Positions 31,784-40,835 of a stretch of 64,000 bases of DNA are shown here, piece after piece. The stretch's first letter is position 1. The number at the start of each line of letters is the position of its first letter. Made by a program: the position numbers and the translations under genes. This DNA comes from Candidatus Sericytochromatia bacterium (GTDB lineage Bacteria > Cyanobacteriota > Sericytochromatia > UBA7694 > JACMQJ01), in the NCBI GenBank assembly GCA_026004035.1, contig BPII01000001.1, forward strand, positions 188,312-252,311, read 5' to 3'. Under the pieces are notes generated by a model that was given only the letters and a program-made list of their open reading frames with translations, searched no databases and was not told where the DNA came from.

Positions 31784-32173
31784 CTATTGACCAATAATAT
31801 TCATAATAAAATTAAAAAGAGGATTCCATAAAATAATAATTCCTACTATGCTTGAAAATATTGCTGATACCAAAACAGCGCCAGCTGCCAAATCTTTTGA
31901 TATTTTTGCTAAAGGATGCCATTGCCTACTGTAAAGATCAACAACACTTTCAATAGCTGTATTAATCATTTCGGTTACTATTACAATACAGGATGTAAGA
32001 AGTAATATTAATATTTCTATTCTACTTATATTCAAAATAAAACTTAGTGTAAATACAAGAATACACATTGTTAAATGTATTCTCATATTTCTTTGAGTTT
32101 TTATAGAATAAATTAGTCCTTCTATTGCATATTTAAAACTATAAAATATATTTTTTGCTCTAATTCTAGACAT
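31784..32173 (-). CDS. dgkA: Diacylglycerol/undecaprenol kinase
   Basis: A 129-residue membrane protein of the DgkA family with three or four helices. The active-site segment [13 protein letters not shown] and the [13 protein letters not shown] segment are conserved. The family phosphorylates diacylglycerol or undecaprenol for lipid recycling. The N-terminus ([18 protein letters not shown]) resembles the undecaprenol-kinase form found outside Proteobacteria. Confidence 0.92.
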   Translation of the reverse strand: MSRIRAKNIFYSFKYAIEGLIYSIKTQRNMRIHLTMCILVFTLSFILNISRIEILILLLTSCIVIVTEMINTAIESVVDLYSRQWHPLAKISKDLAAGAVLVSAIFSSIVGIIILWNPLFNFIMNIIGQ

Positions 32174-32253
32174 ACAAATATAATATTCTAAAAGTTAAAT
32201 GTGTTTTCATATTTATTTCATTTTTAATATTAAAAAATATTAATGGGTATTTT

Positions 32254-33417
32254 TTAGAAAATATTAGCTTTTTTTATTGTAGTAAAAACAAGTAAAAAAC
32301 CTATTAACGATGCTATACTTGCACTTATATAAGGATAATGATAATTAATCATATAATATACATAACCTCCCCATAAAGGACCTAAAACTCTAGCAAAACT
32401 TCCTAATGATTGAGAACTACCAAGAATAACTCCTAATTGTTCTTTATTAGCTTTCTTAGAAAATAAACTAGTAAGACATGGATTAATTATACTATTACCT
32501 AAAAATATTATAGTTACGAAAAATAAAGTAGTTAGTATATTACTAGCATATGAAAAGCTTATCATTCCTATTGATATTAAAAAACAAGATATTAGTATTA
32601 ACTTTATTTCATCATATCTTTTACTTAATTTACCAACTATAAAACCTTGAATTATTGATGTACATATTCCAAAATAAACAAAAACATAAGAATTTTTTTG
32701 AGCATCAAAATTAAATTTATCATGAAACAATAAGGGTGAAGTAGAAAAAAGATTTGACATAGAAAATGTACTTATAAATTGAATAATTAATAAAATCATC
32801 ATTTCTTTTTCATAAATAGTTTGCTTAAACTTTTCAAAGTCAAATTTTTTATTATTAGTTTCTTTATAAAAGTTATTACTTTCAGGTAGGTATAATATAA
32901 CCATTATAAAATTTATAACTGATAATAAACTTGCAAAAATACTAGGTATTTTATAACCAAATGGTATTAAAAATGAGCATATTATAGGTCCAAATATGAA
33001 ACCCAAAGAAAAAGAAGCTGATAAATGACTTAAAACTTTTGATCTTTCATCTTTAGTTGTTATTTCTGATACATAAGATTGTGCTACTCCTATAGTTGCT
33101 CCTGCTATACCTGACAATAGTCTTGAAAAAAATAACATTAATATTGAATTAGAAAAACCAAACATTAAGTAAGCAAAACAAGAACCTAAAACAGTAATTG
33201 CTATAACAGGCTTTCTGCCATATTTATCTGATATTCTACCCCATATAGGATTAAATATAAATTGTGCTAAAGCATTTGAAGATATCAATGATGTAATTAC
33301 TATTTCATTAGCCCCAAAATCTTTAGCTAAAAATGGTAATAAAGGTATAATTATACCAAAACCCATTATGTCAAGAAATACAGTGAAATATATAGTAAAT
33401 ATTGATTTATTCTTCAT
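32254..33417 (-). CDS. Major facilitator superfamily transporter (TetA-like)
   Basis: A 387-residue protein with 12 predicted helices. Motif A (GRISDKYGRKPVI, about residues 60-72) and an antiporter-type motif C region (LSGIAGATIGVAQSYVSEIT) point to the proton-antiport drug-efflux branch. MDIMGFGIIIPLLPF-like sequence at the N-terminus is typical of TetA/Bcr-like members. The substrate is not known. Confidence 0.87.
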   Translation of the reverse strand: MKNKSIFTIYFTVFLDIMGFGIIIPLLPFLAKDFGANEIVITSLISSNALAQFIFNPIWGRISDKYGRKPVIAITVLGSCFAYLMFGFSNSILMLFFSRLLSGIAGATIGVAQSYVSEITTKDERSKVLSHLSASFSLGFIFGPIICSFLIPFGYKIPSIFASLLSVINFIMVILYLPESNNFYKETNNKKFDFEKFKQTIYEKEMMILLIIQFISTFSMSNLFSTSPLLFHDKFNFDAQKNSYVFVYFGICTSIIQGFIVGKLSKRYDEIKLILISCFLISIGMISFSYASNILTTLFFVTIIFLGNSIINPCLTSLFSKKANKEQLGVILGSSQSLGSFARVLGPLWGGYVYYMINYHYPYISASIASLIGFLLVFTTIKKANIF

Positions 33418-33484
33418 AAATTATTATCTTAACAAGGAAACTATAATAAATAAAATAATGATTACAAATTTATAAAATGAATTT

Positions 33485-34591
33485 TTATTCATGATTTAAT
33501 ACTTGATGGTAAATTTTTAAAGTTTCCAAAGCTGTTTTTTTCCAGGAGAATTTTTTTGAATTTTCAAATCCTAAATTAGAAAGTTCTAATCTTAAAGCTT
33601 CATTTAAAAATATTTTTTCCATTGCATAAAAAATTTCATTAGGATTATAAGGCGAAAAATATAAACAAGAATTATTACCTATTTCTTTTAAAGATGTTAC
33701 ATTTGACATTAATACAGGACATTTGCAAGCCATAGCTTCTAAAGCTGTTAAACCAAAACCTTCATAAAGAGAAGGTAAAATTAAATATTTAGCATTTGAA
33801 TATAATATTGCTAAATCATTAATTGAAACTTTATCTATAAATTTAACATTATCAATAATAAAATATTCAAAACATAAGCTTAATAATTCATTACTTTTTT
33901 CTGTTACTAAAACTAAATCCCAATAATTTTCATAAACTTCTTTTATTTTTGAATAAACTTTTAAGAGAGTTTTTAAGTTTTTATGATTTTTATTATTACC
34001 AACATATATAAAATAGCTGTTTAAATTTATACTATTTTTGTAAAATAAATCTGTTATACCTAAATTAGGAAAAAAATTTCTACTATGTGCTAATGGTATA
34101 GATACTATATTATCAATTTTTAACCAATTCTCTAAGTCCTTTTTTGAATATTCGGAATCTGTTATTATTTTACTTGCTTTTTTTGCATTCCTTTTTACTA
34201 TAAATTCATAATATATTTTATGAAAGACAGTATAATCTTCTGGTCTATTTATATGAATTAAATCATGAATTGTCATAACATATTTTTTTCTTCTCAAAAA
34301 TGGCATAATGAAGGAAGGAGTATGATACAAATTTATATCAGACTTATCTATTTTATAACCAAAAGTTATTAGTTCGTTTATTGAAAAAAGTTTTTCATTT
34401 ACTATTATTTTTTTAGTATTTATAAAATACTCATCAATAAGCAAGGGTGAATTTTTATTCAGAAAAAGAACCAATTCAATATCTTTAAAATTAATTAACT
34501 CTCTAATTAATTCATAAGTATATGTTCCTATTCCACTTGGCTTATTATTATAAAATCTTGTATCAATACCTAATACTATTTTTTTTAACAT
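33485..34591 (-). CDS. Glycosyltransferase family 4-like
   Basis: A 368-residue GT-B glycosyltransferase. The N-terminal domain has the glycine-rich acceptor loop (NNKPSGIGTYTYELIREL). The C-terminal domain has YVGNNKNHKNL and the nucleotide-sugar motif LPSLYEGFGLTALEAMACKC with the E-x7-E pair. Such enzymes add sugars to lipid or polysaccharide precursors in the cytoplasm. No polysaccharide cluster surrounds it, so the product is unknown. Confidence 0.88.
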   Translation of the reverse strand: MLKKIVLGIDTRFYNNKPSGIGTYTYELIRELINFKDIELVLFLNKNSPLLIDEYFINTKKIIVNEKLFSINELITFGYKIDKSDINLYHTPSFIMPFLRRKKYVMTIHDLIHINRPEDYTVFHKIYYEFIVKRNAKKASKIITDSEYSKKDLENWLKIDNIVSIPLAHSRNFFPNLGITDLFYKNSINLNSYFIYVGNNKNHKNLKTLLKVYSKIKEVYENYWDLVLVTEKSNELLSLCFEYFIIDNVKFIDKVSINDLAILYSNAKYLILPSLYEGFGLTALEAMACKCPVLMSNVTSLKEIGNNSCLYFSPYNPNEIFYAMEKIFLNEALRLELSNLGFENSKKFSWKKTALETLKIYHQVLNHE

Positions 34592-34878
34592 TATAAAATT
34601 TTATTTTATAGTATAATAAATAAAATCTTGCAAAAAAGCTACAAAGGTTTAATCCACTAAATAGAATAAAAATAATCAATCTTGATAAATTTGAAAAGAA
34701 ATACCTAAATTTTACAGTATTTGATTTGTTTCTTCAATAAGTTTATTTAGTATTTGAACCCCAAAAAAATTTCAATGTATATAAAAATAAAATATAAAAA
34801 TTTTAATTTATATGTATTTTCAATAATACACTTATGATATAAAATAATTATATATTATTATTGAAGTTATATAAAGTT

Positions 34879-35460
34879 ATGAGCGAACAAACTAGAGAAG
34901 TTGCTCTTATATTAAGAGATAAATATAGAGATAAAATTAAATTACTTGAATATCATAAACATGTAATGAATTATCTTTTCAAAGTTTTAGAAGATACTTT
35001 AAATGAGGTAAGAGCAGACTTAATAAATTTAGGTGGTGATGGCAACTTAGTTAAGTTCTATAGATCACCTGATGATTCTTTTGTTGTAATAAAGCTTGGT
35101 GATGCATTAGGCACCGTTTATTCTTATCCTAAGATAGCAATATCACCTTCAAGTCATCCAGGACAAAGTGGTTATTGTGGTAGAGCAATATATTTTAGAG
35201 GTGACTATAGAAATTTAGAATTTGAAGATCCTGATCAATTAACAACGATAGAAGAAGATTCATTATTTATCTTTTTAGATAGTGTTCTTTACCATTTAGT
35301 TTCACCAATAGGTTTTCATAGAACTGATATACCTCGATTTGTTTATTTGATATTGTCTAATTTAGTTCAATATGATGATTCTCATTATAGTCCTATATAT
35401 GAAGCAATACTAGAACAACAAGCTAATTCTATACATCAGGCACAACAACAAAAAAGATAG
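34879..35460 (+). CDS. Conserved-looking protein of unknown function
   Basis: A 193-residue soluble protein from the ATG at 34879. A TTG at 34861 in frame would add six residues. An extended -10-like tgaTATAAA at 34835-34843 fits the ATG start. The sequence has ordinary, non-repetitive composition (GGDGNLVKFYRSPDDSFVVI, SPSSHPGQSGYCGRAIYFRG) and ends in a Gln-rich tail. It has no signal peptide or membrane span. I do not recognise the family. Confidence 0.65.
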   Translation: MSEQTREVALILRDKYRDKIKLLEYHKHVMNYLFKVLEDTLNEVRADLINLGGDGNLVKFYRSPDDSFVVIKLGDALGTVYSYPKIAISPSSHPGQSGYCGRAIYFRGDYRNLEFEDPDQLTTIEEDSLFIFLDSVLYHLVSPIGFHRTDIPRFVYLILSNLVQYDDSHYSPIYEAILEQQANSIHQAQQQKR

Positions 35461-36678
35461 TTATTCATATCTTAAAGCATCTACAGGATCAAGCTTTGAT
35501 GCTTTATTAGCTGGATATAAACCAAAGAATATTCCAACACATGCTGAAAACAAGAATGCTCCTATGACAGCAATAGGTGAAATTACAAAAGGTAAATTTG
35601 CAAATTTTGTAATTATTTTTGTTAATGATAAACCTATAATTATACCAATAGAACCTCCTAATAAGCTTATAGAACTAGATTCTATCAAAAATTGTATTAA
35701 TATATCTCTTCTTTTAGCACCAACTGCTTTTCTAACTCCAATTTCTCTTGTTCTTTCAGTTACAGAAACAAGCATTATATTCATAATACCTATACCACCA
35801 ACTATTAATGATATAGCAGCAATTCCAGCTAATAAAAATGTAAAAACTTGAGTAACTACACTAACAGTTTTTAGTAATTCAGCTTGTGTTTGTACTTTAA
35901 AATCATCATCTTCATCTTCTCTTATTTTATGTAAAAATCTTAATCTTGATATTACTTTTTTTTCAGTAACAGAAAGTAAATCCTCTGACTTTACTTTTAT
36001 AAAAATTGAATTTAAATTTTTTCCTGCTCTTACTCCTTGTTGAAATGTTTTTGTAGGCATAAAGGCTTGGTCATCAACAGAACCAAAAAGTCCTGATCCC
36101 TGAGGTTCTAATATTCCTATAACTCTATATCTCTGGTTTTCTATTTTTATTTTTACTCCTAAAGGGTTATGAAAAGTTTTATTAAATAAATCTTGAGCTA
36201 ATTTATAACCCAGAACTATTACTTTAGATGCACTTTTTGCTTCTTGTAAAGTAAAAAATCTTCCTTCTTTGATATTTAAACCTCTAGCTTGTTGAACATT
36301 TGGATGAGTTCCTATTACTATTGCAGGTATAGTATTATTTTCATTTTTGATTAAAGTTTGAACAAAGGCATTTGGAGATACATATCTTATTTCAGAAATT
36401 GATTCTAAAGATTCAGCATCATCTATTGTTAAAGTTTTTGTTGTATTTACTCCAGGTGGGCCGAAAGATTGAGTTTTTGGATTTCCTGGAGTTACTATAA
36501 GAACACCAGCACCTAAACCTTTAACTTGGTCTGTAATATATGCTTGTGATGCTTGTCCAAAACCTATCATAACAATTACAGAAAAAACACCTATTATTAT
36601 TCCAAGAGTTGTTAAAAACGAACGAACTTTATTTATAAGTATAGCTTCTAAAGCCATAGAGAAGTATTTAAAAATCAT
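35461..36678 (-). CDS. MacB-like ABC transporter permease
   Basis: A 405-residue MacB/FtsX-type permease with one N-terminal helix (TTLGIIIGVFSVIVMI), a large periplasmic MacB core domain (about 45-235) and three C-terminal helices with GIMNIMLVSVTERTREIGVRKAVGA. Unlike E. coli MacB the ATPase is not fused but encoded by the gene just upstream. Together with the HlyD-like adaptor it should form an inner-membrane efflux complex. The C-terminal DPVDALRYE is typical. Confidence 0.92.
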   Translation of the reverse strand: MIFKYFSMALEAILINKVRSFLTTLGIIIGVFSVIVMIGFGQASQAYITDQVKGLGAGVLIVTPGNPKTQSFGPPGVNTTKTLTIDDAESLESISEIRYVSPNAFVQTLIKNENNTIPAIVIGTHPNVQQARGLNIKEGRFFTLQEAKSASKVIVLGYKLAQDLFNKTFHNPLGVKIKIENQRYRVIGILEPQGSGLFGSVDDQAFMPTKTFQQGVRAGKNLNSIFIKVKSEDLLSVTEKKVISRLRFLHKIREDEDDDFKVQTQAELLKTVSVVTQVFTFLLAGIAAISLIVGGIGIMNIMLVSVTERTREIGVRKAVGAKRRDILIQFLIESSSISLLGGSIGIIIGLSLTKIITKFANLPFVISPIAVIGAFLFSACVGIFFGLYPANKASKLDPVDALRYE

Positions 36679-36682
36679 ATTA

Positions 36683-37381
36683 TTAAATTTCCACTAAATT
36701 TTGATTTATTAACTTATCATCAATTATTCTACCATCTTTCATTTTTACTATTCTTTTACAATAATTTGCAATATCAGGTTCATGAGTAACTATAATTATA
36801 GTTATACCTTCATTATTTAATTCTTGAAAAATTTTCATAACTTCTTGACTTGTTTTTGTATCCAATGCACCTGTAGGCTCATCTGCCATTATTATAGATG
36901 GATTATTTACAATAGCTCTTGCAATTGCTACTCTTTGTTTTTGTCCTCCTGAAAGCTCATTTGGTCTATTTTTAAGTTTATCAGCTAAACCTACTTTTTC
37001 AAGTGCTATTATTGCTTTTCTTTCTCTTTCTTTTCTAGATATAGAAGTATATAGCATTGGTAACTCTACATTCTTTAAAGCACTATATCTTGGTAATAGA
37101 TTAAAATTTTGAAAAACAAAACCTATTTCTTTATTTCTTATATTTGCTAATTCATTATCAGAATAATCAGATATTTTTTTTCCTTTAAAAAAGTAATTTC
37201 CTGAAGTTGCTCTATCAAGACAACCTATTATATTCATTAAAGTTGTTTTTCCTGAACCGCTTGTGCCCATTATAGCTATCATTTCACCAGAATTAACTTC
37301 AAAATCTATATCATGTAAAGCATGGTAGGGTATAGAACCACCATATATTTTATTTAATTTTTCTGTTTTTATTAAATTCAT
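36683..37381 (-). CDS. MacB/LolD-type ABC transporter ATPase
   Basis: A 232-residue ATPase with Walker A GTSGSGKTTLMN, signature NELSGGQKQRVAIAR, Walker B IIMADEPTGALD and the switch histidine in IIIVTHEPDIA. The EPTGALD form is typical of the MacB/LolD branch. It overlaps the HlyD-like gene by four bases and is followed by the permease after four bases, so the three genes form one operon. Confidence 0.95.
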   Translation of the reverse strand: MNLIKTEKLNKIYGGSIPYHALHDIDFEVNSGEMIAIMGTSGSGKTTLMNIIGCLDRATSGNYFFKGKKISDYSDNELANIRNKEIGFVFQNFNLLPRYSALKNVELPMLYTSISRKERERKAIIALEKVGLADKLKNRPNELSGGQKQRVAIARAIVNNPSIIMADEPTGALDTKTSQEVMKIFQELNNEGITIIIVTHEPDIANYCKRIVKMKDGRIIDDKLINQNLVEI

Positions 37382-38661
37382 TTTTTTATTTCATCTATTA
37401 TTACATTATCTCCTTCTTTAACTCCTGAAAGTATCTCTACATAATCTAAAGTGGTTATTCCAATTTTTACTTCAACTTCTTCAATTTTATTTTTCTCTTT
37501 TAAAATTTTTACAAAAATTTTATCTTCTTTTTTTTGAATAGAATTTATAGGAACAGCTATAGTATTTCTTTTTTCAGAAACTATTATATTTGCATCAGCA
37601 CTCATACCTGGTTTTATTTTATCTACTTTTTTATTTAATTTAACATATACGGGGAAAACTTGTAAATTTGCTAAATCTGATATACTAGATTTATTTATTC
37701 TATAAACTTTTCCTTCATATTTTTCATCAGGGAAAGCATCAAATACAATTATAACTTTATCATTTATTTTTATTTTAGGTATATCTAATTCATTTACAGG
37801 TAACCTTAAATGAATATTATTTAGATCTTGTAATCTACAAAGAGGTGTATTAGGAACTAAGTAATCTCCTTTATTAACTTTTATGTTACTAACTGTTGCA
37901 TTTACAGGAGATTTTATAATCATTCTTTCTAAATTATCTTTTGCTATTTTTATAGCTACTTCACCTTGTTTAATAGAATTATCTAAAGTAGCTTTTGCTG
38001 TATTTATTCTATTTTGTGCATTTAAAATTTCTAGATTATCTTTTTCTAACTTATCTAAATTATCTTTTGCTATTTTCAAATCAATTTTTGCCTGCTTTAG
38101 TTGTTGATTTAAATTATCTATATTTTGTTTTGTAACAGCATTTTCTTTAAATAAATTGTAATTTCTTTCTAGTTCCTTTTCTAAAAAAGAAACATTTTCT
38201 TCTACTTTCTTTATTTGATTTTTTAAATTATTAATATTTATTTTTTTTCTTTCAATAGCATCACTTAAAGATTTTTGAGCATTTTTTAGTTCAGTTTCAG
38301 CTTGTAATTTTGAAGCATTAGCATTTGTTATTGCTTGATTTAATTGTAATTCAGCTTGAATAGTATCTAATTTGAATAATATTTGATTTTTTTTTACAAA
38401 ATCATTTTCATTTATAAATCTTTCAATTATTGTTCCACTTACAGATGATTTTAGTGTTACATCATATTCAGATTCAATACCACCGCTTATGTCAAGTTTT
38501 TCTACTAAAGTTATAGGTTTTACTGTGTATGTATTATATTTTTGATTTATTTTTTTAGAATACCAATAGAATATTCCTACTCCTATGAATACTACAACAA
38601 TTCCTAGAACAATTATATAAAGCTTTACTTTTCTTTCTTTTTCCATTATTTTAATTTTCAA
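37378..38661 (-). CDS. MacA/HlyD-like periplasmic adaptor protein
   Basis: A 427-residue membrane-fusion protein. An N-terminal helix (residues 13-31) anchors it in the inner membrane. A split lipoyl domain (SGTIIERFINENDFVKKNQ and INDKVIIVFDAFPD region) flanks a long coiled-coil hairpin at about 105-245. The C-terminal beta-barrel has GMSADANIIV and the final GVKEGDNVII motif. It should link the ABC permease to an outer-membrane channel, which is not encoded here. Confidence 0.92.
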   Translation of the reverse strand: MKIKIMEKERKVKLYIIVLGIVVVFIGVGIFYWYSKKINQKYNTYTVKPITLVEKLDISGGIESEYDVTLKSSVSGTIIERFINENDFVKKNQILFKLDTIQAELQLNQAITNANASKLQAETELKNAQKSLSDAIERKKININNLKNQIKKVEENVSFLEKELERNYNLFKENAVTKQNIDNLNQQLKQAKIDLKIAKDNLDKLEKDNLEILNAQNRINTAKATLDNSIKQGEVAIKIAKDNLERMIIKSPVNATVSNIKVNKGDYLVPNTPLCRLQDLNNIHLRLPVNELDIPKIKINDKVIIVFDAFPDEKYEGKVYRINKSSISDLANLQVFPVYVKLNKKVDKIKPGMSADANIIVSEKRNTIAVPINSIQKKEDKIFVKILKEKNKIEEVEVKIGITTLDYVEILSGVKEGDNVIIDEIKK

Positions 38662-38833
38662 ATTATTTTAATATCTAAATAATTTTAGCTATAATTCACC
38701 AGCAATAATGCAATCTAGAAAAAATTATTAACAAATTCTAAACGATTATATATAAATTTTTTTATAGCACTGAAATTAAGTTATAGAAAAGAAATTTTAG
38801 GGAGTATTTTACACTTTATTATTTTTTTATTTT

Positions 38834-39220
38834 TTAAGTTATTTTTTGAATCACTAATAATTTTTCGACAGAATAAGTGTTATTAATAATAAATTTAGTA
38901 GTGAAATTAGGCTTCAAATAATTATAAACAATAAAATCAACATCTAAAGTTCTCTGTAATCCAAAAGTAGTTTTTGCATAAGTATTTGTTTTTCTTCTAA
39001 AAGCAGAATTTGTACGTCTTAAAGAACTATTTTTGCCTTCAAGATGATTAGCATAAATTTCATTTTCATTAATATCTTTTGTATTAGGATGTTCAAAAAC
39101 TGGATTTTCATATTTTTGAAGTTTTTTACCACTTTTGTTTTTTATTCTTACTCTTATTCCTTCAGGTAAAACTTCTTTATTCTTACCTTTTTCTGATATT
39201 TTATCTTTACGAAAAATAAG
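38834..39220 (-). pseudogene. C-terminal remnant of an IS1-like DDE transposase
   Basis: An open frame of 128 codons without a start codon ends at a TAA at 38834. Its product has the C-terminal pattern of IS1-like transposases: ANHLEGKNSSLRRTNSAF with the catalytic glutamate, then RRKTNTYAKTTFGLQRTLD and VYNYLKPNFTT. The upstream side ends at a stop (39221-39223) inside a stem-loop, and the N-terminal and central catalytic parts are missing. The rest of 38662-38833 is AT-rich with nothing recognised. Family naming rests on this pattern only. Confidence 0.6.
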
Positions 39221-39260
39221 TCAGAAGACTCTCCTTTTTAAATCGGAGATGAGTGGCTTA
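39218..39260. other. Imperfect stem-loop at the transposase truncation point
   Basis: The sequence forms an imperfect hairpin: outer arms AAGTCA and TGGCTT pair with one G-T, and inner arms TCTCC (39230-39234) and GGAGA (39245-39249) enclose a short AT loop. It stands out from the AT-rich surroundings. It could be the end of an IS200/IS605-like element, a decayed insertion end or a terminator. The stretch 39261-39342 also holds a locally G+C-richer patch at about 39310-39335. Confidence 0.35.
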
Positions 39261-39342
39261 AAAAAATGAACAAACCTATTAACAAATTATTCTTAGTGTA
39301 TTATGTTATTCCTATAATGGGTAAAGGACAGGTATCTTTAAG

Positions 39343-39771
39343 TCAGTTAAGTGATTTAATAAAAATATTATTTCTTTTTGATTCATCAATATTTTGACAA
39401 TTAGAACAATTATTATATGTAGGTTTTTTGTCACAATTTTTACAAACTTCAATAATTTCTTTAGCTACAATATTGTTTTGTTTTATTTTTTCTAATTCAA
39501 TAATTTTTTTGTTTAAGTTAATTATTTCATTATCTAATGATAATTTTATAAATTCTATATTTTTATCACAAGATAATAATGATTTTATCTTACATAGTGG
39601 AAAATATAATTGTTTTAAAATATTTATCAAATTTATTTTTATAATGTCTATTTCAGAAAAAATTCTCACTCCATTATTAGAATATTTAGGTTTAATAATA
39701 TTTAATTCTTCATAATATCTTATAGCTCTGGTAGTTAAACCTGTTCTTTTAGCTAATTCACCTATTTTCAT
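39343..39771 (-). CDS. MerR-family regulator with C-terminal cysteine cluster
   Basis: A 142-residue regulator. The N-terminal helix-turn-helix (MKIGELAKRTGLTTRAIRYY) is typical MerR, followed by a long dimerisation helix. The C-terminus carries a cysteine cluster, CKNCDKKPTYNNCSNC, which is likely to bind a metal ion or thiol-reactive ligand. No metal-export gene is directly adjacent, so the target is unknown. An inverted repeat overlaps its start codon. Confidence 0.85.
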   Translation of the reverse strand: MKIGELAKRTGLTTRAIRYYEELNIIKPKYSNNGVRIFSEIDIIKINLINILKQLYFPLCKIKSLLSCDKNIEFIKLSLDNEIINLNKKIIELEKIKQNNIVAKEIIEVCKNCDKKPTYNNCSNCQNIDESKRNNIFIKSLN

Positions 39772-39793
39772 AGTCTTTAAAATTTATGACTAT
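39770..39793. promoter_or_regulatory. Inverted repeat at the merR start, possible operator
   Basis: ATAGTC and GACTAT arms, 12 bases apart, overlap the start codon of the MerR-family gene (one more flanking pair, C and G, extends each arm). MerR dimers bind such dyads, so autoregulation is plausible. The arms are short and the region is AT-rich. Confidence 0.3.
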
Positions 39794-39875
39794 CAAGTAG
39801 TATATCTAAATTTATATTTAAATTGAAAAGATTTTTTGAAATTTTTTTTGTAATAGTTTTAATTTATTAATAAAA

Positions 39876-40835
39876 TTAGAAGTGATTAAAAGTTTTATCT
39901 TCTATAGATTTATTACTATAAATAATTCCAGCTTCATTTGTAAATTTACCTACAAGTATTAATTCTTTACCAAAATTTTTATAATATTTATCTTTAATAT
40001 TTAAGTAATCATTATAAGACATAGCTATTGATAACTCATAATCTTCTCCACCAAATAAAATAAAGTCCATATAACTAAGATTATTTTTATTACAAAAATC
40101 TACTATCTTTTTATCAATCCAAGAATTATTACTATTAAAAATAAATCCATATTTATTATTACACATAAATTTTATTGATTGATATAATCCATCACTAGTA
40201 TCCATCATACAAAAGTCTTCAACATTATCTTTCAAAAATAATGCTTCATTTACTCTTGGAACAGGTTTATAGTGTTTTTCTAAAAAAATATTATCTTCTA
40301 TATCTTGATTTTTTAATATTAAATAAAGTCCTATACCAGAATAACCATGATAATCTGTTGTAACAAGAACATAATCATTTTTAATTTCTTTTCTATAAAT
40401 AGGTTTATTTGTATATCCTATAACAGAAAAATTTACTACTATTAAATCTGAAAATACGGTATCACCGCCTATTACATAACAATCATATTTCTTTGAACAA
40501 TCTAAAATTCCTTTATAGAATTCTTCTAACCAATTATAATTAACTTTTTTATTAATGCCTAAAGATAGTAAAGCATATCTTGGAAAAGCTCCCATGCTTG
40601 CTATATCACTAATATTAACTGCTAATGATTTCCAACCTAAATTGTAAGGAGTTATTTTTTCAAATAAAAAATGATTTTTTTCTATTAAAATATCACTTGT
40701 CATTACTTGAAAATAATTAGAATTATTTTTTATTACAGCACAATCATCACCTATTGACTTAACTATATCTTTATTATCTATGTAAGAAAAATATTTATTT
40801 GCTAGTTTTATTATTTCAAACTCTGACAAATTCAT
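39876..40835 (-). CDS. thiL: Thiamine-monophosphate kinase
   Basis: ThiL phosphorylates thiamine monophosphate to thiamine diphosphate. The 319 residues show SIGDDCAVI (metal-binding Asp pair), TSDILIEKNHF, LAVNISDIASMGAFPRYALLSLGI, VIGGDTVFSD and MMDTSDGLYQS, all ThiL/PurM-fold motifs. It overlaps the uvrA stop by 20 bases in the same direction. Confidence 0.93.
   Translation of the reverse strand: MNLSEFEIIKLANKYFSYIDNKDIVKSIGDDCAVIKNNSNYFQVMTSDILIEKNHFLFEKITPYNLGWKSLAVNISDIASMGAFPRYALLSLGINKKVNYNWLEEFYKGILDCSKKYDCYVIGGDTVFSDLIVVNFSVIGYTNKPIYRKEIKNDYVLVTTDYHGYSGIGLYLILKNQDIEDNIFLEKHYKPVPRVNEALFLKDNVEDFCMMDTSDGLYQSIKFMCNNKYGFIFNSNNSWIDKKIVDFCNKNNLSYMDFILFGGEDYELSIAMSYNDYLNIKDKYYKNFGKELILVGKFTNEAGIIYSNKSIEDKTFNHF

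Noticed and set aside
34592-34860. Minus-strand 16-residue tail (VQILNKLIEETNQIL) in the spacer after the glycosyltransferase
   Set aside because: It could be the end of a decayed gene, but it is too short and has no start or family resemblance. The spacer is otherwise plain AT-rich DNA.
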